A DNA stretch of 64,000 nt, taken from positions 124,001 through 188,000 of the forward strand of contig NZ_JABAFC010000003.1 of assembly GCF_012843435.1 (NCBI RefSeq), given 5' to 3'. A model generated the notes under the pieces. The model searched no databases and was not told the origin of the DNA. It was given only the letters and a program-made list of their open reading frames with translations. Source of the stretch: Psychrobacillus sp. BL-248-WT-3. GTDB taxonomy: Bacteria; Bacillota; Bacilli; Bacillales_A; Planococcaceae. This document shows positions 1-7,187 of this stretch, in pieces (position 1 is the stretch's first letter; the number at the start of each line of letters is the position of its first letter). The translations under genes and the position numbers were made by a program.

Positions 1-1
1 G

Positions 2-649
2 GATCTATTAGGCTATATAGAGTCATTGTTTGGTGATTTTAAGCAACCAATCTTAGAGGTGGCACAATTTAGCACACCTGTTATTAAACCTGTGTATACG
101 GAAAGCCATAAAGATACAGAGCAAGCCCACTTATGTTTAGCTTATCCTGGGCTTAGTGTGAAGGCGGACAATATATACAGTCTTGTAGTGTTGAATAATA
201 TACTTGGTGGAAGCATGTCCTCAAGACTTTTCCAAGAAATTCGAGAAGAAAAAGGGCTAGCCTATTCTATTTACTCATATCATTCGTCATATGAAGATAC
301 GGGAGTTGTTGCCATTTATGGCGGAACCTCTTGCAATCAATTAGAAGAATTAAAGAGCTCTATTAATGAAACGATTCAAACTGTCTTGGAGCACGGCTTT
401 ACGGAGACAGAAGTTTCAAACGCTAAAGAACAGCTTAAAGGAAACCTTTTGTTAGGACTGGAAAGCTCAAACTCTAGAATGAACAGAAACGGTAAAAATG
501 AATTATTATATGGCAAGCATCGCTCATTAGATGAAGTAAGCGATTCAATTGATGAAGTTACTTTGGAGTCCGTAATGGACCTTACAAAAGAAATATTCTC
601 TCATAAGCCTGCTATTTCTGTAATTATGCCTAAAGACGTCGAGTGTTAA
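2..649 (+). CDS. mlpA: M16 family metallopeptidase, C-terminal part (window-truncated)
   Basis: The reading frame is open from the left edge of the window, so only about the last 215 residues of a protein usually near 410 residues are present. What remains is the second M16 (pitrilysin/processing-peptidase-like) domain, recognised by the block around NNILGGSMSSRLFQEIREE followed by KGLAYSIYSYHSSY. The zinc motif HxxEH belongs to the missing N-terminal half and cannot be checked. In B. subtilis the homologue MlpA (YmxG) lies directly upstream of ymxH and the dipicolinate synthase genes, as here. The stop codon sits inside a terminator hairpin. The family assignment is firm; the gene name rests on gene order. 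Confidence 0.88.
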   Translation, partial: DLLGYIESLFGDFKQPILEVAQFSTPVIKPVYTESHKDTEQAHLCLAYPGLSVKADNIYSLVVLNNILGGSMSSRLFQEIREEKGLAYSIYSYHSSYEDTGVVAIYGGTSCNQLEELKSSINETIQTVLEHGFTETEVSNAKEQLKGNLLLGLESSNSRMNRNGKNELLYGKHRSLDEVSDSIDEVTLESVMDLTKEIFSHKPAISVIMPKDVEC

Positions 650-666
650 TCGACGTCTTTTTTATT
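632..666 (+). terminator. Rho-independent terminator of the M16 peptidase gene
   Basis: An 11-bp perfect stem (AAAGACGTCGA / TCGACGTCTTT) with a short loop is followed by a run of T. The 5' arm is made from the last coding codons and the stop codon lies in the loop, so coding sequence and terminator overlap. Confidence 0.85.
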
Positions 667-860
667 TTTTTAAAAGCTTTGTTAAAGTTATTGGTTGTTT
701 AGATTAACAATTTTTTATAGTGACTGTAGACATAAACACAGGAACTTTCAAATGGCTATTAAGAACATAAATAGTTATGAAATTGGGGTTGGTGACAGTT
801 ATTCAGGTTATTTATGCGAGTAAATTTTTTAGCGATCGATGCTAAAGCTGTTCCATTTAT

Positions 861-950
861 TGATTGGAGCGCCAGACGGCGACTCCTATGGGATGGGTGA
901 TGGCTTATCGCTCACCCCGAGGAAAGCGTCCGGCTGGTGCGAAAAATCAA
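861..950. repeat. GC-rich intergenic inverted-repeat element
   Basis: The element begins TGATTGGAGCGCCAGACGG and ends CCGGCTGGTGCGAAAAATCA, so its ends are imperfect inverted copies. An inner hairpin (GGTGA ... TCACC) lies near the centre. It stands out by base composition from the AT-rich surroundings in the 439-bp gap 650-1088, which otherwise holds only the upstream terminator and a possible promoter near 1032-1060. It resembles, from memory, the TGATT...GGAGCG...AATCA intergenic repeats common in Bacillales genomes; this likeness was not tested. Confidence 0.55.
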
Positions 951-1031
951 CTCTACTCTCTGATTTAAGATTTATTCATATCCTCTCCTGTAGTTACGCT
1001 AGGAGCCCATTATTTTAATGGGTTTTTAATT

Positions 1032-1060
1032 CACTTTGTTTTAAAGATGGCATATACATA
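1032..1060 (+). promoter_or_regulatory. Possible mother-cell sporulation promoter before ymxH-dpaAB
   Basis: The sequence CAC at 1032-1034, then 16 bases, then CATATACATA at 1051 resembles the sigma-K pattern (AC, 16-17 bp, CATAnnnTA), although the last two bases are AT rather than TA. The B. subtilis dipicolinate synthase operon is sigma-K dependent, which makes this plausible. A sigma-E reading is also possible. Confidence 0.3.
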
Positions 1061-1088
1061 AGTAGAGATTAAATGAGGAGGGGACAGA

Positions 1089-1361
1089 TTGTTACTTTCG
1101 GAACTTGCAGAAAAAGAGCTTATTCAAGTGAAAGATGGATCGAGATATGGAAGGCTGGCAGACACTGAATTATTATTTAATCCACAAACGGGTAAAATAC
1201 TTGGGTTTGAATTATATCAAAAATCTTCATCTTTTTTTCAATCCAATAAAGCTCCTAGGAGAAAAGAGTTTATATCCTGGGAAGAAATAATTCTTATTGG
1301 TAAAGATCGAATTTTGTTCAATGAAACTGACTCTTCGATAGAAACAAGTGTATACCCATGA
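1089..1361 (+). CDS. ymxH: YlmC/YmxH family PRC-barrel sporulation-associated protein
   Basis: This 90-residue protein matches the YlmC/YmxH family, small PRC-barrel-like proteins of spore formers with no established biochemical role. Visible family features are the opening LLSELAEKELIQVKDGSRYG, then the GFELY segment and a final beta-rich stretch ending in an ISWEEI-like motif. The start is TTG, chosen because GAGGAGGGG lies just upstream (1076-1083). Its last four bases overlap the ATG of dpaA (ATGA), indicating translational coupling. The position between mlpA and dpaA matches B. subtilis. Confidence 0.8.
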   Translation: MLLSELAEKELIQVKDGSRYGRLADTELLFNPQTGKILGFELYQKSSSFFQSNKAPRRKEFISWEEIILIGKDRILFNETDSSIETSVYP

Positions 1362-2140
1362 AGAAAAAAATTGCAATTATCGGAACAGACCCACGCTTAA
1401 ATTTTTTGCAACAATCTGTGTCTGACTATTTAGATACTCAATTGTATCCAACGATGACATGGGATACAGAACTCAGAGAAACTATTTTTGCATATGAACC
1501 AGAGGTTATTTTTTTACCGATTCAACCAATCCAAACAGATTGCTCCTTGGAATTGCCTCCCAGTTGTCAAACCCTTTTTATAGGTAAAACAAACGAAAGC
1601 ATTGATAGGGAATCTAAAAAAGATACTATTCAGCCCTTTTATTATTTAGAGGACGAAGAATGGATTTGGGAAAATGCCAACCTCACTGCTGAGGGCTTTA
1701 TCAATTATTTTTACTTATATGAAAAACAAGCAATTTATAACAAAAAATTCATCATTACCGGATACGGAAGGGTAGGTAAAAGATTAGCACTTGCTTTGCA
1801 TCATTTGGGAGCCGAAGTTATTATCTCTGTTAGATCGGAGCTTCAACTTTACGAAGCTAAAAGCTCTGGCTATCAAATAGTAACCCTTGATAATGTTTTG
1901 GACCAGCAAGGTAAGGACGCCTATCTGGTTAATACAATCCCTACCAAGTGGTTAAAGAATGAAAATGCAGCCTCTTTCAATCGAGTTTTTGACCTCGCCT
2001 CCAATCCGGGCTGTCTCTTGGATAACGAAAATAACATCCCTCTGAATTACAGTCTCTCCACCAGCTTGCCAGGTATGTACTTTCCGCAAGATGCAGGACA
2101 ATTACTTGCCAGGTCTGTTTTGAAGCATCTTGCTTTTTAG
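1358..2140 (+). CDS. dpaA: Dipicolinate synthase subunit A
   Basis: DpaA works with the flavoprotein-like DpaB in the mother cell to convert 4-hydroxy-tetrahydrodipicolinate into dipicolinic acid, which is loaded into the spore core with calcium. The protein has 260 residues, shorter than the ~297 of B. subtilis SpoVFA; the N-terminal domain is the more divergent part. A Rossmann nucleotide-binding segment is clear (GYGRVGKRLALALHHLGAEV, about residues 135-154), followed by the INTIP-like block (here VNTIP) and a C-terminal LPG...AGQLLA stretch typical of the family. It overlaps ymxH by 4 bp and ends just before the dpaB ribosome binding site. Confidence 0.9.
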   Translation: MKKKIAIIGTDPRLNFLQQSVSDYLDTQLYPTMTWDTELRETIFAYEPEVIFLPIQPIQTDCSLELPPSCQTLFIGKTNESIDRESKKDTIQPFYYLEDEEWIWENANLTAEGFINYFYLYEKQAIYNKKFIITGYGRVGKRLALALHHLGAEVIISVRSELQLYEAKSSGYQIVTLDNVLDQQGKDAYLVNTIPTKWLKNENAASFNRVFDLASNPGCLLDNENNIPLNYSLSTSLPGMYFPQDAGQLLARSVLKHLAF

Positions 2141-2153
2141 AGGAGGAAAAATA

Positions 2154-2741
2154 GTGTTAGAAGGTCTACGTATTGGTCTAGGAATCACCGCTTCTCATTG
2201 TACGTATGAGGAAGTGATACCAATGATTAAGCAATTTACGGATGTTGGTGCGACAGTTGTGCCAATCATCACTTTTTCAGTTTTAACAGCTGCTACTCGT
2301 TTCGGTACAGGAGAAGAGTGGGTAGAAAAAATAGAGGCAGCTAGTGGCAATAAGGTAGTTTCCAAGATAGTAGAGGCAGAGCCTTTTGGTCCAACTAATC
2401 CACTAGACTGTATGGTTATTGCACCAATGACGGGTAACTCCATAAGTAAGTTAGCTAATGCACAAACAGACTCACCTGTATTAATGGCTGCAAAGGCCAC
2501 CTTGCGTAATGGTAAGCCTGTGGTGCTAGGTATATCCACAAACGATGCATTAGGCTTAAATGGAACGAATATTATGAAGCTGCTCACTACAAAAAATATT
2601 TATTTTATCCCCTTTGGTCAAGACAATCCATATAAAAAACCTAATTCTTTAATTGCAGATTTCACAAAAATTGTACCTACTGTTGAACACGCAATAAATG
2701 CAAAGCAAATTCAGCCTTTACTCATTGCCTATCAATTATAA
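2154..2741 (+). CDS. dpaB: Dipicolinate synthase subunit B
   Basis: This 195-residue protein belongs to the flavoprotein family and is the second subunit of dipicolinate synthase, close to the ~200 residues of SpoVFB. The segments GLGITASHCTYEEV, FGPTNPLDCMVIAPMTGNSISKLAN and the later NIYFIPFGQDNP are family landmarks. I place the start at GTG 2154 because AGGAGGA lies at 2140-2146 with good spacing; an in-frame ATG at 2130 would lie within the end of dpaA and has no ribosome binding site. The AGGAGG overlaps the dpaA stop, so the two are co-translated. Asd and DapA downstream make the substrate. Confidence 0.92.
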   Translation: MLEGLRIGLGITASHCTYEEVIPMIKQFTDVGATVVPIITFSVLTAATRFGTGEEWVEKIEAASGNKVVSKIVEAEPFGPTNPLDCMVIAPMTGNSISKLANAQTDSPVLMAAKATLRNGKPVVLGISTNDALGLNGTNIMKLLTTKNIYFIPFGQDNPYKKPNSLIADFTKIVPTVEHAINAKQIQPLLIAYQL

Positions 2742-2770
2742 ATATTAAAAATAGTGTATTATTATTTAAT

Positions 2771-2782
2771 TTATGATACAAT
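2771..2782 (+). promoter_or_regulatory. Extended -10 promoter for asd
   Basis: TGATACAAT (2774-2782) matches an extended -10 (TGnTATAAT) with one mismatch in the hexamer, 40 bp upstream of the asd start. The -35 region is poor, so this is a suggestion that asd has vegetative expression independent of dpaAB. Confidence 0.4.
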
Positions 2783-2821
2783 ATCGCCAATATGTTTTGA
2801 TTTTTGAGAGGAGAGCTTTGC

Positions 2822-3859
2822 ATGTCAAAAAATTATACAACAGCTATTGTAGGAGCTACAGGTGCTGTAGGTCAAAAAATTATAGAGCAACTAGTTAAGA
2901 GAAGCTTTCCTTTTTCTACCTTGAAGTTATTAGCTTCCAAAAAGTCTGCAGGAAAACAGATTGATATTGACGGGAAAATTTATACAATAGAAGAAGCTAC
3001 ACCAGAAGCTTTCGAAGGTGTTGATATAGCATTTTTTTCTGCGGGGGGCTCTATTTCAAAAGCATTGGCTAAGGAAGCTAGTAAGAGAGGCGCTATAGTA
3101 ATAGATAATACGAGCGCATTTCGAATGGATCCGGATGTTCCGCTAGTAGTACCAGAAGTAAATAAATATGCTTTAAATGAGCAGCAAGGGATTATTGCTA
3201 ATCCTAATTGTTCTACTATTCAGATGGTTGTTGCATTAGAACCAATTCGTAAGCATTATGGGCTATCAAAGGTCATCGTTTCGACTTATCAAGCAGTATC
3301 AGGAGCTGGGGCTGCAGCTATTCAAGAATTGACAGCTCAAAGTGAGAGAATAATAGAAAGACAACCAAATCCTGAAGTTTTACCTGTAAAAAGTGCAGAG
3401 AAGCATTATCCAATTGCAGGTAACGTAATTCCTCAAATTGATGTCTTTAATGAAGATGGTTTTACATTTGAAGAGCACAAAATGATGAATGAAACAAAAA
3501 AAATTATGTCACTTCCAGAACTTTCGATTGCTGCTACCTGTGTAAGGGTGCCGGTTGTAACAGGACATTCTGAATCGGTGTATATCGAGGTAGATCAAGA
3601 GAATGTATCCGTTTCTGATATTAAACAATTGTTATCTGAAGCAGAGGGAATAGTACTTCAAGATAATCCGAATGAGCAACAATACCCTATGCCTTATTTC
3701 TCAGAAGATGAAGATGCAGTTTTCGTTGGACGTATTAGAAAAGATCCTTCAAACGAGTATGGTTTCCATATGTGGATTGTTTCTGACAATCTATTAAAAG
3801 GTGCTGCTCTAAACTCCATTCAAATTGCTGAAGCATTAATCGAAGAAAAAATATTGTAA
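2822..3859 (+). CDS. asd: Aspartate-semialdehyde dehydrogenase
   Basis: It reduces L-aspartyl-4-phosphate to aspartate semialdehyde with NADPH, the branch point for lysine, diaminopimelate, dipicolinate, threonine and methionine. The 345-residue protein shows the nucleotide-binding GATGAVG motif (residues 11-17), the catalytic cysteine in NPNCST (Cys130), and the RVPVVTGHSE and HMWIVSDN segments of the C-terminal domain. ATG 2822 is preferred over an in-frame TTG 18 bp upstream because GAGAGGAG (2806-2813) is correctly spaced for the ATG. In B. subtilis asd is followed by dapG and dapA; here dapG is missing. Confidence 0.97.
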   Translation: MSKNYTTAIVGATGAVGQKIIEQLVKRSFPFSTLKLLASKKSAGKQIDIDGKIYTIEEATPEAFEGVDIAFFSAGGSISKALAKEASKRGAIVIDNTSAFRMDPDVPLVVPEVNKYALNEQQGIIANPNCSTIQMVVALEPIRKHYGLSKVIVSTYQAVSGAGAAAIQELTAQSERIIERQPNPEVLPVKSAEKHYPIAGNVIPQIDVFNEDGFTFEEHKMMNETKKIMSLPELSIAATCVRVPVVTGHSESVYIEVDQENVSVSDIKQLLSEAEGIVLQDNPNEQQYPMPYFSEDEDAVFVGRIRKDPSNEYGFHMWIVSDNLLKGAALNSIQIAEALIEEKIL

Positions 3860-3898
3860 GCAAGAATAGTTTTTAGCTTGTCTAAGAGGTCGCTTGTT

Positions 3899-3971
3899 TG
3901 TGGGGGGATCGATAAGGAACCACCCATCACTTCCAAGTGGTTGTGGTGTTAAGCTTTCTCTTATCCCTACT
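3899..3971. other. Long imperfect hairpin downstream of asd
   Basis: An inner arm at 3918-3932 (ending CATCACTT) pairs imperfectly with 3935-3950 (AAGTGGTTGTGGTGTT), and an outer G-rich arm at 3900-3916 (ending GATAAG) pairs with CTTATCCCTAC at 3960-3970. There is no T-tract after it, so it is not an ordinary terminator. It could be a structured RNA or a decayed repeat. It does not show the lysine-riboswitch consensus. Confidence 0.4.
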
Positions 3972-4058
3972 TGTGGCACCGCTTGCCTTTAATAATGATA
4001 AAATATACTCCATTAAATATATTTAGATTTTTAGAGAGAGTTTTTTCTCTATTCATTT

Positions 4059-4204
4059 GGAAAAGCGCTAGCAGCCTTGCTCCACAGGTCAAATGGATAT
4101 AAGCTGCTCGTCGCAAACTAAAACGTTTGCGGTGGCTGAGGAACTGCCTCCTCGCTTTATCCCATATGCCTATCGGTTCAAACATAGGCGCCTGCGCTTT
4201 TCTT
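4059..4204. repeat. ~150-bp intergenic repeat, copy 1
   Basis: This copy aligns over most of its length with 4207-4364. Shared blocks include CTCGTCGCAAAC, GTTTGCGGTGGCTGAGGAA and AGGCGCCTGCGCTTTTCT. Two small hairpins are conserved between copies: CGCAAAC with GTTTGCG, and GAGG with CCTC. Its left and right ends (GAAAAGCG-like and CGCTTTTC) are inverted. The left half is more degenerate than in copy 2. Confidence 0.75.
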
Positions 4205-4206
4205 AT

Positions 4207-4364
4207 TGTCTAGCTCCGGCGCCTTGCCCCTCGGGATCAAATGGGAAAACAGTGCTCCTGCGCAAGCTCGTCGCAAACAAAAGCGTTTGCGGTGGCTGAG
4301 GAACTGCCTCCTCGCATTTCCCCATTTGCCTGTCGGGCAAACATAGGCGCCTGCGCTTTTCTAT
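4207..4364. repeat. ~150-bp intergenic repeat, copy 2
   Basis: This is the better preserved copy, opening with TGTCTAGCTCCGGCGCC and closing with GGCGCCTGCGCTTTTC, which are inverted at GGCGCC. Differences from copy 1 fall mainly in loops (for example TAAAA versus AAAAG in the CGCAAAC hairpin), suggesting that the structure is kept. I recall similar TGTCTAGCTCCGGCGCC repeats in other Bacillales; that likeness was not tested. Confidence 0.75.
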
Positions 4365-4398
4365 TAAATATAGAGAATTAAATAAGAGGTGTGGTTGA

Positions 4399-5280
4399 AT
4401 GAATATAGGAAATGTTTCTACAGCAATGGTTACACCGTTTAGTTCAGACGGTTCTATTGACTATCATAATACTGAAATACTTATTGAGCACTTGCTTTCG
4501 AATGGAACTGATTCTCTTGTAGTTAGTGGTACGACTGGGGAATCTCCGACATTATCAACAAATGAGAAATTAGAACTTATACAATTTGTAGTGGAAAAGG
4601 TTAATAAAAGAGTACCAATCATTGCTGGTACTGGAAGCAATAATACAGCTGCATCCATTGAGCTTTCGCAAAAGGCGGAAGCGCTCGGAGTAGATGCTTT
4701 GATGATAGTGACTCCTTATTACAATAAGCCTAATCAACGAGGAATGATTGCCCATTTTGAGGCTATTGCTTCAGCTACTACGCTTCCTATTGTTGTTTAT
4801 AATATCCCTGGGCGATCAGTAGTCAATTTGGAGCCAGAGTCGGTTATTTCCCTTAGTAAGATACCATCCATTCAAATTGTAAAAGAAGCTAGCGGCAGCC
4901 TGGATCAGATGACCAAAATCTTAGCTGGAACAAATGAGGATTTCCTTGTGTACAGCGGGGACGACGGCTTAACCTTACCTTTACTTTCAATTGGGGGGAA
5001 AGGAATTATTTCAGTCGCTTCTCATGTTATTGGTAACGAAATGCAGGAAATGATACAGCTGTTTCACCGAGGGGAACATGCTAAAGCTGCTAAAATCCAT
5101 CAACAAATCTTGCCAGTCATAAAGGCATTATTTCAACATCCGAATCCTGTAGTTGTAAAATATGCACTTTCTAAAATTGGCGTAGAGGTTGGCTCCTTGA
5201 GACTTCCTTTAGTTGAGATGAACAAGGAAGAGAAGCTAGATTATGATCGTATTTGGGATAAATTTTTGGAAACGAAATAA
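4399..5280 (+). CDS. dapA: 4-hydroxy-tetrahydrodipicolinate synthase
   Basis: DapA condenses pyruvate with aspartate semialdehyde to give hydroxytetrahydrodipicolinate, feeding both lysine/diaminopimelate synthesis and, during sporulation, dipicolinate. The 293-residue TIM-barrel protein has GTTGESPT (residues 44-51), the catalytic tyrosine in VVYNIPGR (Tyr134) and the Schiff-base lysine in IVKEASG (Lys162). The ATG follows AAGAGGTGTGG. The gene is separated from asd by repeat DNA and ends in its own terminator, so it may be transcribed separately from asd here. Confidence 0.97.
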   Translation: MNIGNVSTAMVTPFSSDGSIDYHNTEILIEHLLSNGTDSLVVSGTTGESPTLSTNEKLELIQFVVEKVNKRVPIIAGTGSNNTAASIELSQKAEALGVDALMIVTPYYNKPNQRGMIAHFEAIASATTLPIVVYNIPGRSVVNLEPESVISLSKIPSIQIVKEASGSLDQMTKILAGTNEDFLVYSGDDGLTLPLLSIGGKGIISVASHVIGNEMQEMIQLFHRGEHAKAAKIHQQILPVIKALFQHPNPVVVKYALSKIGVEVGSLRLPLVEMNKEEKLDYDRIWDKFLETK

Positions 5281-5288
5281 TGAGATGA

Positions 5289-5318
5289 GAAGCTGGAGTT
5301 CTAACTTCAGCTTTTTTT
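5289..5318 (+). terminator. Terminator after dapA
   Basis: The stem AAGCTGGAGTT / AACTTCAGCTT has a 2-base apex and one internal mismatch, and is followed by seven T. Confidence 0.85.
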
Positions 5319-5320
5319 AT

Positions 5321-5349
5321 TTGTGTGAAACGGTGACGTCCGATATAAT
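5321..5349 (+). promoter_or_regulatory. Sigma-A promoter for rnjB
   Basis: TTGTGT (5321-5326), a 17-bp spacer and a perfect TATAAT (5344-5349) lie just after the dapA terminator and 47 bp before the rnjB start. Confidence 0.75.
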
Positions 5350-5395
5350 AAAAAATAGTGGATGTTGGTCGGGTTAACAATTAGGAGGAAAAGAA

Positions 5396-7063
5396 TTGGT
5401 AAAAGCTAAAAATGAACTTATACGTATTATACCGCTCGGCGGAGTTGGTGAAATAGGAAAAGCAATGTACGTAGTAGAAATAGACGATGAAATATTTATA
5501 GTAGATAGTGGACTTATGTTCCCAGAAAACGAAATGTTAGGAATCGATATAGTTATTCCAGATGTTACGTATTTAGAAGAAAACAAGGATCGTGTTAAAG
5601 GAATATTTTTGACGCATGGACATGAAGACGCAATTGGTTCTATTGCTTACTTACTGCAAAAGATTCAGGCGCCTGTATATGGATCTAAGCTGACGATTGC
5701 TTTAGCAAAAACGCATGTAAAGGCTATGCCAGTTAAACAACAAATAAAGTACTTTGAAGTTACAAACAAAAGTCGTATGAACTTCCAAAATACACACGTA
5801 ACTTTCTTTCATACCACACACAGTATTCCAGACTCTTTAGGTATCGTATTCCATACATCTGAAGGTGCAATTGTGCATACTGGTGAATTTAAATTTGATC
5901 AGTCTGCTAGAGGGAAGTACCGTCCTGATATTGCTAAAATGGCTGGCCTGGGTGAAGAAGGCGTATTTATATTAATGTCTGATTCAACAGAAGCAGAAAG
6001 ACCCGGACACACAACATCAGAGGCAGTAATCGAAAACCAATTATCTGAAACATTCCACGCTGCTAAAGGACGTATTCTAGTATCTTTATATGCATCCAAC
6101 TTTATAAGAATTCAACAAGTGCTAGACAAAGCAACGGAAACAGGAAAAAAAGTTGCTATTGCAGGCAAAAGCTTGGAAAATATCTTTGCAATAGGGTTAG
6201 ACCTAGGTTACTTTACGGTGGCAGAGGACACAATCATACCTATAAAGGAAATCTCTAAGTATAACGATGAACAAATAGTAATCATTGTATCTGGTAATCA
6301 AGGAGAACCTTTAGAAGCTTTAGAGAAAATGGTACGTAAGCATCATAAAGATATTAAGATTAAAGATACAGATACCGTGTTAATAACATTTACACCATCA
6401 CCAGGTATGGAGGTTGGCGTATTTAATACGATGAACCTGATTGCCAAGGCCGGTGCCAAAGTGTTGACTTCCAGTAAAAATGTCCATGTATCTGGGCATG
6501 GAAGTCAAGAAGATTTAAAAATGATGTTAAATTTAACAAAGCCTAAATACTTTATCCCAATTCAAGGGGAATATCGTATGCTTATTGCTCACTCTAAGTT
6601 AGCCCAAGATATCGGGATGTCTAAGTCAGAAATCTTTATTGCTGATAAAGGCGACATCGTGGAATATAAAAATGGGAAGATAAGAATGAGTGGAAGAGTA
6701 CAAGCAGGTAACGTCCTGATCGATGGCATTGGTGTAGGGGACGTAGGGAATATTGTTTTAAGAGATCGTAAGCTATTATCTCAAGATGGAATATTCATTG
6801 TAGTTATTACACTTAACCGTGCACAAAAGAAAATAGCGTCAGGGCCTGAGATTCTTTCTAGAGGGTTTGTATATGTAAGAGAATCCGAAGAGTTGATGGA
6901 CGAGTCAGCTAAGCTAGTAAGAACAATTGTTGAAAAATATGTGAATAAAGAAACGTTTGAATGGACAAACATTAAACAAGAAATCCGTGATACGCTAAAT
7001 TCATATTTATTCCAACAAACGAAGAGACGTCCGATGATTATTCCAATTATCATGGAATATTGA
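5396..7063 (+). CDS. rnjB: Ribonuclease J2
   Basis: RNase J2 is the partner of RNase J1 in mRNA and rRNA maturation and decay (5'-3' exonuclease and endonuclease complex). The 555-residue protein has a metallo-beta-lactamase/beta-CASP core. The first metal motif reads HGHEDA (residues 74-79), where RNase J1 proteins have HGHEDH; the lost histidine is characteristic of J2, the less active paralogue, which supports the name. HTGEFKFDQ and SGHGSQEDLK are further MBL/beta-CASP motifs. The start is TTG with AGGAGG at 5383-5388. The B. subtilis homologue lies at the same position. Confidence 0.93.
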   Translation: MVKAKNELIRIIPLGGVGEIGKAMYVVEIDDEIFIVDSGLMFPENEMLGIDIVIPDVTYLEENKDRVKGIFLTHGHEDAIGSIAYLLQKIQAPVYGSKLTIALAKTHVKAMPVKQQIKYFEVTNKSRMNFQNTHVTFFHTTHSIPDSLGIVFHTSEGAIVHTGEFKFDQSARGKYRPDIAKMAGLGEEGVFILMSDSTEAERPGHTTSEAVIENQLSETFHAAKGRILVSLYASNFIRIQQVLDKATETGKKVAIAGKSLENIFAIGLDLGYFTVAEDTIIPIKEISKYNDEQIVIIVSGNQGEPLEALEKMVRKHHKDIKIKDTDTVLITFTPSPGMEVGVFNTMNLIAKAGAKVLTSSKNVHVSGHGSQEDLKMMLNLTKPKYFIPIQGEYRMLIAHSKLAQDIGMSKSEIFIADKGDIVEYKNGKIRMSGRVQAGNVLIDGIGVGDVGNIVLRDRKLLSQDGIFIVVITLNRAQKKIASGPEILSRGFVYVRESEELMDESAKLVRTIVEKYVNKETFEWTNIKQEIRDTLNSYLFQQTKRRPMIIPIIMEY

Positions 7064-7077
7064 TATCTAAAAATCAG

Positions 7078-7114
7078 GATTTCCTTTCCCCAGTGGAAGG
7101 AAATCTTTTTTATC
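7078..7114 (+). terminator. Terminator after rnjB
   Basis: GATTTCCTTTCC pairs with GGAAGGAAATC (one bulge) and is followed by TTTTTTAT. Confidence 0.85.
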
Positions 7115-7187
7115 TTTTTAAGCTGTTATATTTTACCTGTTAGGGACATCCTAATAGAGAATACTTAATGCAAAGCAGGTGATATTC

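Larger units (their letters stand above)
3860..4398. other. Gap between asd and dapA with structured and repeat DNA
   Basis: This 539-bp stretch holds no credible gene. It contains a strongly self-complementary segment (3899-3971) and two tandem ~150-bp repeat copies (4059-4364). A weak -10-like TATACT lies at 4004-4009. In B. subtilis the aspartokinase gene dapG occupies this position; no remnant of it could be read here. Confidence 0.7.

Noticed and set aside
2195-2587. Minus-strand frame inside dpaB
   Set aside because: Antisense to a well supported gene; the opposite strand carries the recognisable protein.
3967-4299. Small reading frames over the asd-dapA gap on both strands
   Set aside because: They run across the tandem repeats and have no ribosome binding site or family resemblance.
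3860-4398. Lysine riboswitch or T-box before dapA
   Set aside because: The conserved lysine-element helices and the T-box GGTGG motif were not found; the structure is a different hairpin plus repeats.
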